DNA of 64,000 nt, from assembly GCF_002949795.1 (NCBI RefSeq), contig NZ_CP026692.1:5502545-5566544 (forward strand), written 5' to 3'. Position 1 is the first letter of the stretch, and each line of letters opens with the position of its first letter. Source of the DNA: Nostoc sp. 'Lobaria pulmonaria (5183) cyanobiont' (GTDB lineage: Bacteria > Cyanobacteriota > Cyanobacteriia > Cyanobacteriales > Nostocaceae). The notes beneath the pieces were generated by a model. The model was not told the DNA's origin and did no database searches. It was given only the letters and a program-made list of their open reading frames with translations. Positions 33,832 through 42,685 of this stretch are shown here, in pieces. The translations under genes and the position numbers were made by a program.

Positions 33832-35217
33832 ATGACATATTTATTATTTTTCGTGTCCATAGGATTAGCCACTGCACTTGCTTTGGTAACTAAACAGCTA
33901 CAGCAACGCAAAAACGATTATGCAGTAGCGGAGCAGAGATTAAAGGAAACAGACAAGCGATTACAAGAAGCAGATCGGAAATATGGAGGACTCATATCCA
34001 GAGAAGATACTGCTAGGCAACTAGACACGCAAATCACTGTCCTGACAGATCGAATTAAACAACTTGACAAACAGGCAGAGACGGAAGAGCGAGAACTATC
34101 TGTTAAAATTTCAGGGCTTAGGACACAACTTCAAGGACTTGAAGAGCAAGAAATTTTTGAAGCCTTCGGGTTTCACGAATCCAAGTATGATTTTCAAGAA
34201 GCTGAAGAATATAAGCAACGCTTGGACAAGATTCGTGCTCAGCAGAAACAGATGATTAAGGATAAGCAAGCTGCTGTCTGTCATACGGAATGGTCGGTTG
34301 GCGGTAGTGTGAGAGAAGGCAAAAAAATGACTAATAATTTTCTCAAATTGGTTCTTCGCGCTTTCAATGGCGAATGTGATGCCTCTGTAGCAAAAGTCAA
34401 GTACAACAACGTCGAAACAATGGAGAATCGCATTAGAAAAACTTATGCGGACTTGAATAAGCTATCTCAAACTACACACTGTGAGGTTGCACCACGGTAC
34501 TTAGATATCAAACTAGAAGAGCTTTGGTTAACCCACGAATATCAAGAGAAAAAATATCAGGAACAGGAAGAACAGCGTACTATTCGTGAACAAATGCGTG
34601 AAGAAGAAAAAGCATTACGCGACCTTGAGAAAGCTAAACAGGAAGCTGAGCGTGAAGAGCGCAGTTATGAAGAGGCTCTGGAAAAAGCCCGTAGAGATAT
34701 AGAATCAGTGACAGGAAAGGCTCAGCAGAAACTTTTTAGCCAAATCGAAGAGTTGCAAAAGCGACTTGCAGAAGCAGAAGCGAATAAGGAGAGGGCTATC
34801 TCTCAAGCTCAACTGACTAAATCTGGACACATCTACATCATTTCAAACATTGGTTCCTTTGGTGAAGATGTTTATAAGATCGGTATGACACGCAGGCTTG
34901 AACCAATGGATCGAGTTAAAGAGCTAGGTGATGCTTCTGTTCCTTTCCCTTTTGATGTTCACGCTATGATCTTTTGTGAAAATGCTCCAGAGCTTGAATC
35001 TCGTTTGCACAGGTATTTTCATGCTAGAAGAATGAACAAAGAGAATAACAGAAAAGAGTTTTTCCGAGTTTCGCTAGAAGAAATAGTCAAAGTTGTACGA
35101 GAAACAGACGCAGAACTTAAAATCTGTAGGTCGGAGATAACTTTTACGAAAGTTGCTGAGGCTGTTGATTACCGAAAGACTCTAGCTCAAGAACGTGTTA
35201 CACTCAGTCAGCATTAA
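33832..35217 (+). CDS. DUF4041 / T5orf172 (GIY-YIG) protein with membrane anchor
   Basis: A 461-residue protein: an N-terminal hydrophobic helix (YLLFFVSIGLATALALV), a coiled coil (about 20-110), a DUF4041 region (about 115-250, AFGFHESKYDFQEAEEYKQRL), another coiled coil (about 245-330), and a C-terminal T5orf172/Mug113 GIY-YIG nuclease-like domain (GHIYIISNIGSFGEDVYKIG; RV..LGDASVPFPFDVHAM; ELESRLHRYFHARRMN). DUF4041-GIY-YIG proteins occur on prophages and islands and are suspected phage-defence or DNA-processing factors; not proven. Lies alone upstream of ppk2. Confidence 0.88.
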   Translation: MTYLLFFVSIGLATALALVTKQLQQRKNDYAVAEQRLKETDKRLQEADRKYGGLISREDTARQLDTQITVLTDRIKQLDKQAETEERELSVKISGLRTQLQGLEEQEIFEAFGFHESKYDFQEAEEYKQRLDKIRAQQKQMIKDKQAAVCHTEWSVGGSVREGKKMTNNFLKLVLRAFNGECDASVAKVKYNNVETMENRIRKTYADLNKLSQTTHCEVAPRYLDIKLEELWLTHEYQEKKYQEQEEQRTIREQMREEEKALRDLEKAKQEAEREERSYEEALEKARRDIESVTGKAQQKLFSQIEELQKRLAEAEANKERAISQAQLTKSGHIYIISNIGSFGEDVYKIGMTRRLEPMDRVKELGDASVPFPFDVHAMIFCENAPELESRLHRYFHARRMNKENNRKEFFRVSLEEIVKVVRETDAELKICRSEITFTKVAEAVDYRKTLAQERVTLSQH

Positions 35218-35276
35218 AATATATACTTGATAGATAAACTCTAATTATGCCGACTCAATCGCATAGGGTAACAGCG

Positions 35277-36200
35277 ATGTCAATTGATGAAGTTGAAAAC
35301 CAACAAAATAATGATCTAGTTCAAACCGCTACAAACTTAGTAGAAAAACTAGTAAAAGTAAAAGACAAGAAAATATCTAAAAAATCAAAACGGATTTTTG
35401 ATGGTAGCACAGAAGTTTTTGCCAAGAAAATTCCCAAAAAGACTTTTGAAACTGAACTAAAGCAACTCCAGATTGAATTAGTCAAAATGCAATACTGGAT
35501 TAAGCACGTTGGCTATCGGGTTGTCGTCATATTTGAAGGACGGGATGCTGCCGGCAAAGGAGGAGTAATTAAACGGATTGCCGATCCACTCAATCCTCGT
35601 GGTTGTCGTGTAGTCGCTTTGGGAACTTCCTCCGATCGCGAGAAAACTCAGTGGTATTTTCAGCGCTACGTGCAATATCTTCCGACAGCAGGTGAAATTG
35701 TCCTCTTTGATCGCAGTTGGTACAACCGAGCCGGAGTTGAACGGGTGATGGATTTTTGTAGCGAAGCAGAATATCAAGAATTCATGCAATCTTGCCCGGA
35801 ATTTGAACGAATGCTGGTGCGATCGGGCATTGTTTTAATCAAGTACTGGTTCTCCGTCAGCGATGAAGAACAAGAGGAACGCTTTCTTTCTCGCAGTCAC
35901 GATCCAGCAAGGCGCTGGAAACTCAGCCCAATGGATTTGGAATCACGCGATCGCTGGGTAGAATACTCCAAAGCAAAAGATACCATGTTTGCTTACACGA
36001 ATATTCCAGAAGCCCCCTGGTTTACGATTGAAGCAGATAATAAAAGACGTGCGCGGCTCAACTGCATTCATCATTTGTTGAGCAAAGTTCCTTACGAAGA
36101 TATGACACCTCCTCCCTTAGAGCTTCCGTCTAGACCAGTGGCTGAGGATTATGTTCGCGCTCCCCGCAATGAGCAGTTTTTTGTGCCTCAAGTGTATTAA
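35277..36200 (+). CDS. ppk2: Polyphosphate kinase 2 (PPK2)
   Basis: A 307-residue single-domain PPK2. Walker A is GRDAAGKGG, Walker B DRSWYNRAGVERVMDFC, and the lid contains Arg-rich SRSHDPARRWKLSPMD. PPK2 uses polyphosphate to phosphorylate nucleoside di- or monophosphates (ADP/GDP or AMP). The size is that of class I/III enzymes; I cannot assign the class. Start chosen at ATG 35277 because AGGG lies upstream; ATG 35247 would add ten codons without a ribosome-binding site. Confidence 0.93.
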   Translation: MSIDEVENQQNNDLVQTATNLVEKLVKVKDKKISKKSKRIFDGSTEVFAKKIPKKTFETELKQLQIELVKMQYWIKHVGYRVVVIFEGRDAAGKGGVIKRIADPLNPRGCRVVALGTSSDREKTQWYFQRYVQYLPTAGEIVLFDRSWYNRAGVERVMDFCSEAEYQEFMQSCPEFERMLVRSGIVLIKYWFSVSDEEQEERFLSRSHDPARRWKLSPMDLESRDRWVEYSKAKDTMFAYTNIPEAPWFTIEADNKRRARLNCIHHLLSKVPYEDMTPPPLELPSRPVAEDYVRAPRNEQFFVPQVY

Positions 36201-36620
36201 GTAACATCCCTGAGTCAAAACTATGGAGTACAGCCAACCAGCCTAGAACATCGTACACGGTGATTCGCATCCGTCGAATACGGGAGCATCAGGTTTTGGG
36301 AGATTGACTTTTTTAGACAACCTATCTAGTGGGTTTTTGACACGAAATAATTATGTTTCTCCAAAAGTGGATGCTTCCGTCGAATATAAGGCTTACCACC
36401 TTGCTTGTCCGGCTCAATTGTAATAATATCGTAATAGCTCATGTCATTATAAACTGTATAGCATATTTCTAAGTCTAAAACAGCTTCACATCACCCTGCT
36501 ACGAGGCGATCACAACAACGTTCTACTTCTTGTGCATCTCACACAAAATCTCTAAATATGCAGTGGCGTGTTGTTGAGTTGGGGCTTTAGAGATGTGCGA
36601 CTCTTAAAGTTAGCACCAGC
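36201..36620. other. Intergenic region, no gene recognised
   Basis: About 420 bp of mixed sequence between ppk2 and the convergent zinc-motif gene. No clear terminator or promoter found. Confidence 0.35.
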
Positions 36621-37635
36621 TTATTCACTCCTAATAATCCTCTTGCAACTTCCACATAAATCTAAATTTTTTGCTTTGGCTTCTTCAATAGTTTTGAAAA
36701 ATAAAATTTTTTTTTGATGTTCAGGTTTTTCTACACGAGGGTAATGGCTGCAACCATTAGGTAGATGATAACAATATCTTCCCCGTTTAGCTCTCACTGG
36801 ATAATCTCCGTAAATGGGGTCTTCATTAATATTCGTACTCAAGTTTCCAATATATGAGTAAACCCAATTGAGTAAACGTGATGTTTGGTATAAAGTTTTG
36901 AGCCTTGGATTTTTTGCAATTTTTTCGTCCAAGACTTCCAGCATTTCTTGTATATTTTCCTTGGAAGATTCTTGATTTATATAATAAATGAGCAAATCTG
37001 TTAAAATCTTCTCAATTTTTTTGAAACTCTTTTCTCGTCTAATTGCTTCAAAAGTAAAAATTGCATAACATGAATGCCAAGTATATTGAATTTGACTTAA
37101 CAAGCCATAATGTTTTCTCTTAATAGGATCTAACCTATTAAGAATAAAATCTTTTTGTTCATCTAATTCACTTAATTTCCAATCAACTAAATCTCTGTCA
37201 TAGCTATTTACGCCTATTGTAAGTAACTCAATAGCTCTTAGGAGTAGCCAATACTCTGAGTCAAGTCTGTTTAGTTTATTAGCTTCTCTCTTATCTGCTG
37301 TAGCGATTACGGACTCAGAAACAGCAATATGATGAAGTTTTGCTCTAACTTCCTGCCAGATTGAGTTAAGAGACTGATCTACTGCCTTATTCAACTGCCA
37401 TTTATATGTCTTAAACCCACTAAATAGGTAGTTAGTGAGAGATTGAACAAGGTTTATAGGAAAAGCATGGCTTGCAGTGAGTCCAAGAAAAAACCATGCG
37501 AAAAATACTACAAAAAAGAATAATAAAGTTATTATATAGTTCCCGAGCCTCCTCCAAAATGACTTTAATATTAAGTGTTTAGGAAGCTCTGTTGCTAATG
37601 ATTCAGAATTTGAAGATAAATGTAAGTGAAGTTCT
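36621..37635 (-). CDS. Membrane protein segment with Ada-like Cys/His end
   Basis: The open frame runs from the end of the preceding gene to 36621 without ATG, GTG or TTG before TTG 37394. Upstream codons encode a Ser/Glu-rich linker and one or two hydrophobic helices (NYIITLLFFFVVFFAWFFLGL), then a helical soluble region (about 170 residues), ending in YCYHLPNGCSHYPRV ... DLCGSCKRII. That C-terminus looks like the Ada metal-binding/'sunset' type zinc motif. Because the transmembrane part is open but lacks a start, I think it is the continuation of the 37636-38019 gene after a one-base frameshift (see finding). If separate, only the part from TTG 37394 is translated. Confidence 0.6.
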
Positions 37636-38019
37636 TCAGCCCCGAAAGTACTGATTTCCTCCCGCTATATTTCCTGTATTTTGGGGAGCATTAATATTTG
37701 ATCCAGAACCAGTAGAAACCTGATTAACAGTTCCACTATTTTGATTTTCCTCAATCTCAATCAGCTTGCTAACTACACTTTCCAGTTCTTCACGAAAAGC
37801 AACATTGTTCGGAGCCTCTTTAATGATTACTGCTTTCAAAGCTGCTGGATTTTGTGTAGCTTCCTGAATTTCTTGTCTACCAGCGAAGTGAGTGTATATT
37901 ACATCCACTAACTTTTGAAGGTAGTCTTTTGCATCCGCCCCCAATTTTTGCAAAGCACCACCTGAAACTTGCAGTGCAAAATACTCCACAGCCTTGGTTG
38001 CTAAAGTGTCTAAAAGCAT
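37636..38019 (-). CDS. Small helical protein with Gly/Asn/Gln beta-motif tail
   Basis: A 127-residue protein: residues 1-92 are helical (LLDTLATKAVEYFALQVSGG ... EELESVVSKLIEIEENQ), followed by a tail with regularly spaced Gly/Asn/Gln (VNQVSTGSGSNINAPQNTGN, IAGGNQYF). Such tails resemble the beta-arch/amyloid-signalling motifs seen at the ends of bacterial effector-associated proteins; this is a visual analogy. It ends at TGA 37636-37638 right after a G4 run; one base fewer there opens into the membrane segment downstream. Confidence 0.65.
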   Translation of the reverse strand: MLLDTLATKAVEYFALQVSGGALQKLGADAKDYLQKLVDVIYTHFAGRQEIQEATQNPAALKAVIIKEAPNNVAFREELESVVSKLIEIEENQNSGTVNQVSTGSGSNINAPQNTGNIAGGNQYFRG

Positions 38020-38370
38020 AGTTTGGGTAAATGTCTCAGATCATTGGTGAACAAGAGTATTGGTTTTGGTTATACCTTACTCTTTACGTGTAATATTGTT
38101 ATTTTTATCACAGAGAGATAAATATGGCAATATAGAGTTCTTTAACCTTACGCGGTTTTAACAGATTTATTGGTTGCATCTCAAGCAAGTTAACAATTCT
38201 GCTGCAAGCAACGGCCATTTAATCTAAAAAATCGTTAATTAAAATAGTTTTCAATTTAACAGTTTTTCTTTGAGCAAAATGCAAGCAAAATCTAAAAACG
38301 AGACTGCATAAGAGTTATACTATCTGAAGCATCAAAAAAGATTGTTGTTAGATAACCCTGCAACTTGGAT
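38020..38370. other. Right-end intergenic region of the nifD element
   Basis: 350 bp without a gene. It should contain the promoter of the 127-aa gene on the left. Confidence 0.4.
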
Positions 38371-39813
38371 TTAGGCTAGAAATAGGCTCTTTTTTATCTT
38401 GCCGCGAAAAAACCTGGCATTATATGATGTTGAGGAGCGATCGCTAGGTTCGGAGTAATCCCAAGAGTGCATTTGACGGAAAGGAAGACCCATCTTCTGG
38501 AAGACGTACTTCTCTTTCACACCAGAGGCTACAAGGTCGGGCTTGAGGGCTTTGATAAATTCCTCGAATTCGTAAGCGGTAACGTCGTCATAAACGATGG
38601 TGCCGTTTTCGATATAGCCAGCAGTACGTTTGTAGTCATCATTATGAGCGAACTCATAACCAGTACCTATCATCTTCATGCCCAAGTCTTGGAAAGCTGG
38701 GACAACGTGGCGAGGACGCAGACCACCAACCATGATGGCGACAGTCTTACCTTCCAAACGTGGGCGATACTTTCCAAGAACCGCATCCATTGTGGGCTGA
38801 TACTTGGCGATGACCTTCTCAGCGTTTGCTTGGATTGTTTCGTCAAATTTAGAAGCGATTTCCCGTAAAGATTCAGCAATCTTGGTGGGGCCGAAGAAAT
38901 TGTATTCAAGCCAGGGTATACCGTAAGCTTCTTCCATGTGACGGCTGATGTAGTTCATCGACCGGTAGCAGTGGATGAGGTTCATCTTCACGTTGGGGGT
39001 CATCAACATTTCGTTGATGGTACCATCACCTGACCACTGAGCGATTACGCGCAAGCCGATTTCTTCTAACAGGATGCGGCTAGCCCAAGCATCACCACCG
39101 ATGTTGTAGTCACCAATGACGGCTACATCATAAGGAGTACCTTCAAACTTGAGTGTACCGTCTTTCTTAGCTTGGTCGGATTTGGTGAATACCCAGTCAC
39201 GAACCATGTCGTTAGCAATGTGGTGTCCCAAAGATTGGGAAACACCCCGGAAGCCTTCGCAACGCACAGGTACAACTGGCTTGCCAATTTCTTTCGATGT
39301 CTTCCTGGCAACAGCTTCGATGTCATCCCCAATTAGACCGATGGGACATTCAGATTGGATGGAAACACCACGGTTGAGGGGGAAAAGTACATCAAGTTCT
39401 TGGATGAGCTTGGTAAGTTTCTTGTCTCCACCAAAGACGATATCTCGTTCTTGGAAGTCGGAGGTGAAGTTCATGGTACCAAAGGAGTCAATACCTGTGG
39501 TACCGATGTAGTAGTTACGACGACCAGACCAAGAATAATAACCGCAACCAACAGGCCCATGGCTGATGTGGATCATATCCTTAATAGGACCCCAGACCAC
39601 ACCTTTAGAACCGGCGTAAGCACAACCACGAGCGGTCATTACACCTGGAAGAGATTTAACGTTAGACTTAACGCCGCAATCGGACTTACCTTCTTCGTAT
39701 ACGCCTAAGTGCTTTTCGCGCTTTTTAGCGGCTTTTTCTGGGTAAGCACTGAGAACTTCTTTAATTAGTTCTTTTCTTTCTTGAATGATGTTTTGATTTT
39801 CTGGAGGTGTCAT
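38371..39813 (-). CDS. nifD: nifD 5' segment (N-terminal 454 codons plus element-encoded tail)
   Basis: Alpha subunit of the MoFe protein up to HSWDYS. P-cluster ligands are C64 (ARGCAYAG), C90 (GPVGC) and C156 (SECPIGL); FeMo-cofactor ligands are C282 (LIHCYRS) and H449 (RQMHSWDY). Codons after 454 read into the element and stop at 38371-38373 (TAA), giving a 480-residue dead product in the unexcised state. After excision the frame continues at 15654 to give 515 residues. 156 bp downstream of nifH. Confidence 0.97.
   Translation of the reverse strand: MTPPENQNIIQERKELIKEVLSAYPEKAAKKREKHLGVYEEGKSDCGVKSNVKSLPGVMTARGCAYAGSKGVVWGPIKDMIHISHGPVGCGYYSWSGRRNYYIGTTGIDSFGTMNFTSDFQERDIVFGGDKKLTKLIQELDVLFPLNRGVSIQSECPIGLIGDDIEAVARKTSKEIGKPVVPVRCEGFRGVSQSLGHHIANDMVRDWVFTKSDQAKKDGTLKFEGTPYDVAVIGDYNIGGDAWASRILLEEIGLRVIAQWSGDGTINEMLMTPNVKMNLIHCYRSMNYISRHMEEAYGIPWLEYNFFGPTKIAESLREIASKFDETIQANAEKVIAKYQPTMDAVLGKYRPRLEGKTVAIMVGGLRPRHVVPAFQDLGMKMIGTGYEFAHNDDYKRTAGYIENGTIVYDDVTAYEFEEFIKALKPDLVASGVKEKYVFQKMGLPFRQMHSWDYSEPSDRSSTSYNARFFRGKIKKSLFLA
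38372..38388 (+). other. Paired TAGGCT motif, right end (possible arm site)
   Basis: TAGGCT-AGAAA-TAGGCT, 63 bp inside the right core. Same orientation and 11-bp phasing as at 15755-15771. Confidence 0.5.
38451..38461 (+). repeat. nifD element core site, right copy
   Basis: CGGAGTAATCC inside nifD; direct repeat of 15655-15665. Confidence 0.95.
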
Positions 39814-39849
39814 ACTTAGCCTCTGTGATTTGTAAGGATCGGGGCATAG

Positions 39850-39866
39850 GGGGACTAGGAGTCCCC
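39850..39866 (-). other. nifH-nifD intercistronic hairpin
   Basis: GGGGACT-AGG-AGTCCCC, a 7-bp perfect stem with a tight loop between nifH and nifD. Such structures stabilise abundant nifH transcripts after processing in cyanobacteria (family knowledge); function here inferred. Confidence 0.55.
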
Positions 39867-39969
39867 TGTAAGATTAGGGGGGAGATTAGAGGGAAAGGTC
39901 AAAGGTCAAATATGAGATTCTTCCTTTTTCCTTTTTCCTTGTGCTAAAGCGTTATTTCTTAGCAGCGAT

Positions 39970-40863
39970 TTATACTACAGGAGCTTCAGCAGCACTCTTA
40001 CCAACTAGCATTGCAGCATTTTCTTCGCTTTCGAGAATACCGAATTCAATCAACAATTCTTCTAGTTCTTCCATTTCGATGGGTGTAGGAATAGCTAGAT
40101 TCTTGTTGTCGATGATCTTTGTAGCCAATGTCCGATATTCGTTAGCTTGGTTGCTTTCTGGTGCGTACTCGTTAACAGTCATCCGGCGCAATTCTGCGTG
40201 TTGAACGATGTTGTCACGGGGTACGTAGTGAATCATTTGGGTGTTCAACCGTTTTGCCAAGGTTTCGATTAGGTCGATTTCCCGGTCAGTGTTACGGCTG
40301 TTACAAATTAAACCACCCAAACGCACGCCACCTGTGTGAGCATACTTAAGAACACCACGAGCAATGTTGTTAGCAGCGTACATCGCCATCATTTCACCTG
40401 ATGTAACGATGTAGATTTCTTGTGCCTTACCTTCGCGGATAGGCATTGCGAAACCACCACACACAACGTCACCTAATACGTCGTAAGATACGAAGTCTAA
40501 GTTTTGGTAAGCACCGTTTTCTTCTAAGAAGTTGATGGCGGTGATGATACCACGACCCGCACAACCTACACCGGGTTCTGGACCACCAGACTCTACGCAA
40601 AGAACGTCACGGAAACCCTTCAGCATCACTTCTTCGATTTCGATATCTTCTACTGCGCCACGTTCAGCAGCGAGGTGAAGAACGGTGGTTTGAGCTTTGC
40701 TGTGCAGCATCAAACGGGTGGAGTCAGCTTTAGGGTCGCAACCGACGATGAGGATGCGTTGACCCATTTCTGCCATAGCTGCCAAGGTGTTTTGGGAAGT
40801 GGTAGATTTACCGATACCGCCCTTACCGTAGAAAGCTATCTGTCTAATCTTTTCGTCTGTCAT
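39970..40863 (-). CDS. nifH: Nitrogenase iron protein NifH
   Basis: A 297-residue dinitrogenase reductase. P-loop YGKGGIGKST (residues 12-21), [4Fe-4S] ligands C101 (GVGCAGRG) and C135 (GDVVCGGFAM), and R104, the residue ADP-ribosylated in some bacteria. Homodimer delivering electrons from FdxH to the MoFe protein with ATP hydrolysis. Preceded by a 342-bp upstream region separating it from glbN, likely with its own promoter. Confidence 0.98.
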   Translation of the reverse strand: MTDEKIRQIAFYGKGGIGKSTTSQNTLAAMAEMGQRILIVGCDPKADSTRLMLHSKAQTTVLHLAAERGAVEDIEIEEVMLKGFRDVLCVESGGPEPGVGCAGRGIITAINFLEENGAYQNLDFVSYDVLGDVVCGGFAMPIREGKAQEIYIVTSGEMMAMYAANNIARGVLKYAHTGGVRLGGLICNSRNTDREIDLIETLAKRLNTQMIHYVPRDNIVQHAELRRMTVNEYAPESNQANEYRTLATKIIDNKNLAIPTPIEMEELEELLIEFGILESEENAAMLVGKSAAEAPVV

Positions 40864-41205
40864 TGTTCGTGTTTTCCTGCAATTGGTTGGTTGGTGGGTA
40901 TGCGCGTTTGTCAGTTGCGTTCACGCCAGTTGAGCGACAGTAGTGAGCGCGTGTAGAGCATCGTTGGTAGCGTTGGCATAAATGCCTGCTGGGGGCGATC
41001 GCTCCACAGCTAAAATGATCGAAAGCAAGTACATATATTTCTTGGTTAAATTTCTTTTCTTTTTGTCTTTTGTCCTTAGTCATTAGTCAAATAACTAATG
41101 ACTAAGAGCTTACGCAATTTACAAATACGTCATAATGTGCTTTAACTGGAAAGACCAAATAGGACTTGATGTTGCTATTTGTCAACAATCAATGCATCAG
41201 TCCTA
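40864..41205 (-). promoter_or_regulatory. nifH upstream region
   Basis: 342 bp between glbN and nifH. It contains a HIP1 octamer and repeated TTTTGTC/CATTAGTC heptamers with complementary copies (about 41060-41105). nifH promoters in heterocystous strains lie in this position; I cannot place a start site. Confidence 0.5.
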
Positions 41206-41562
41206 TTACTTGTTCAAAATAGCGTCCTTGAAATTTGAGACACGCTCTAGTGCAGCTTGGGTATCTTCTGGCGACTCTCCACGCACAGCCATTGATTCAC
41301 TCAAAAGCTTGGCGATCTCATCAAAGTGTTGTTGCTGTAAATTCATTCCGGCGTGTGTTTTGTCCATTGGACGACCTGCGTATTGCTTTGGCCCCTCAAA
41401 AATCTGAGATAAGAATGCAACTAGATGATTACGTTGCTTGACCATATCTGTACCAGCAAAAATGGGATTGAGGAGGCTGTCTGTGGCAATACGTTTGTGG
41501 AGTTCATCTACTATTTGTTCAATAGCTGGTTGTCCGCCAAGTTTGTCGTACAATGTGCTCAT
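41206..41562 (-). CDS. glbN: Cyanoglobin GlbN
   Basis: A 118-residue truncated (2-on-2) hemoglobin of group I. STLYDKLGGQPAIEQIVDELHKRI, FAGTDM, the distal/E helix region QRNHLVAFLSQIFEGPKQYAGRPM and the proximal His in THAGMNLQQQHFDEI are visible. Start at ATG 41562 with AGGA seven bases ahead; 14 upstream codons are rejected. In Nostoc commune glbN lies between nifU and nifH and is expressed under nitrogen and oxygen limitation, the same position as here. Proposed role: scavenging O2 for high-affinity respiration near nitrogenase. Confidence 0.96.
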   Translation of the reverse strand: MSTLYDKLGGQPAIEQIVDELHKRIATDSLLNPIFAGTDMVKQRNHLVAFLSQIFEGPKQYAGRPMDKTHAGMNLQQQHFDEIAKLLSESMAVRGESPEDTQAALERVSNFKDAILNK

Positions 41563-41785
41563 ATTCTGTTCCTTTGAAGCGAGTTGGATGATGAAATATT
41601 GCAAGTAGGCACTTAATCTCTTTGACTATATGCTGTTAGCCGTCATAGCTAATTTAGCTATCGGTTGTCAGTAGGATTGAAGCATTGATGTGGAGACAAT
41701 TATATGGTTCAAATCCTACTTTCTGTTCCTGGCTGAATGCATATTAGGGCGTATTTGTAGAGTACGTTAAGTCCTACAGCAATTC

Positions 41786-42685
41786 CTAAACTGCTTCGAC
41801 TACAAGGTTCTTGCTGACACGATCTTGTAATCTGGCTTCGATCGCAATTTTTAGGGTTGCTGTACTACTAGAACAGGAACCGCAAGCACCTTGCAGGACA
41901 ACTTTAACGCGATCGCCTTCGACATCATAGAGTTCTACATCTCCGCCGTCTGCAATGAGTACGGGTCTGATTTCTTCATCAAGAACTTTTTGAATTAGAG
42001 CAATCTTTTGCACGTTAGTTAGCGATCGCTCTTTAGACGTAACAATTTCTGTGGCAACTTTTACGCCGTAATCGTTGATAGCAGCTGAGGCGTATTCCTG
42101 TTGAACTGATTTAATTATATCATCAATGTTCGCCAAACAGGAACCGCATCCACCACCAGCTTTTACATAATTTGTTACCTCTTCAGCACCAGTGAGATTA
42201 TTTTCAAGAACGACGCGGCGAATTTTGGCCTCGCTGATCCCAAAGCAACTGCAAACTAACGCGCCTTCATCATCATCATCGTGGGTAGCTAGAGGAATGC
42301 CACGATAATTATAGATAGCGGCTTCTAGCGCTTCTTGTCCCATGACAGAGCAATGCATCTTTGCTTCTGGTAAACCACCAAGGTAATCTGCAATGTCTCT
42401 GTTGGACACTTTCAAGGCTTCATCTAAGGTTAAACCTTTGACCATTTCGGTTAATGCACTAGAAGATGCGATCGCACTAGTACAGCCAAAGGTTTGAAAA
42501 CGAGCATCTAGAATCTTATCAGATTCTACTTCCACTTTCAGGTGTAGTCTCAGAGCATCACCGCAAGCAATGCTACCGATTTCTCCCATTGCAAGCTTAA
42601 CCCCAGGTTCGCTCGTTTCTTCGATTGCTCCCTGATTTTTGGGATCGTAAAACAGTTCTAATACTTTATCGGTGTAGTCCCACAT
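41786..42685 (-). CDS. nifU: Fe-S cluster scaffold NifU
   Basis: A 299-residue three-domain NifU: an N-terminal IscU-like scaffold (FQTFGCTSAIASSSALTEMV; further Cys in KMHCSVMG), a central [2Fe-2S] ferredoxin-like domain (CSCFGI ... GGGCGSC) and a C-terminal Nfu domain (LQGACGSCSSSTATLK). With NifS it assembles clusters for nitrogenase. Starts at ATG 42685. Confidence 0.96.
   Translation of the reverse strand: MWDYTDKVLELFYDPKNQGAIEETSEPGVKLAMGEIGSIACGDALRLHLKVEVESDKILDARFQTFGCTSAIASSSALTEMVKGLTLDEALKVSNRDIADYLGGLPEAKMHCSVMGQEALEAAIYNYRGIPLATHDDDDEGALVCSCFGISEAKIRRVVLENNLTGAEEVTNYVKAGGGCGSCLANIDDIIKSVQQEYASAAINDYGVKVATEIVTSKERSLTNVQKIALIQKVLDEEIRPVLIADGGDVELYDVEGDRVKVVLQGACGSCSSSTATLKIAIEARLQDRVSKNLVVEAV

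Larger units (their letters stand above)
15655..38450. mobile_element. nifD excision element, 22.8 kb
   Basis: The element interrupts nifD after codon 454 (HSWDYS). It is bounded by 11-bp direct repeats (15655-15665 and 38451-38461). Joining the two sides gives 1,548 nt, an exact multiple of three, encoding a 515-residue NifD with HSWDYSGPYHGYDGF restored. The recombinase gene xisA lies 244 bp from the nifK-side end, as in Anabaena. It carries about twenty cargo genes and no recognisable replication gene, so the excised circle would probably not replicate. Excision in heterocysts is established for homologous elements and inferred here. Confidence 0.95.

Noticed and set aside
36201..36620. 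Possible short protein frames after ppk2
   Set aside because: Only short stop-interrupted stretches with no recognisable family or start signals.
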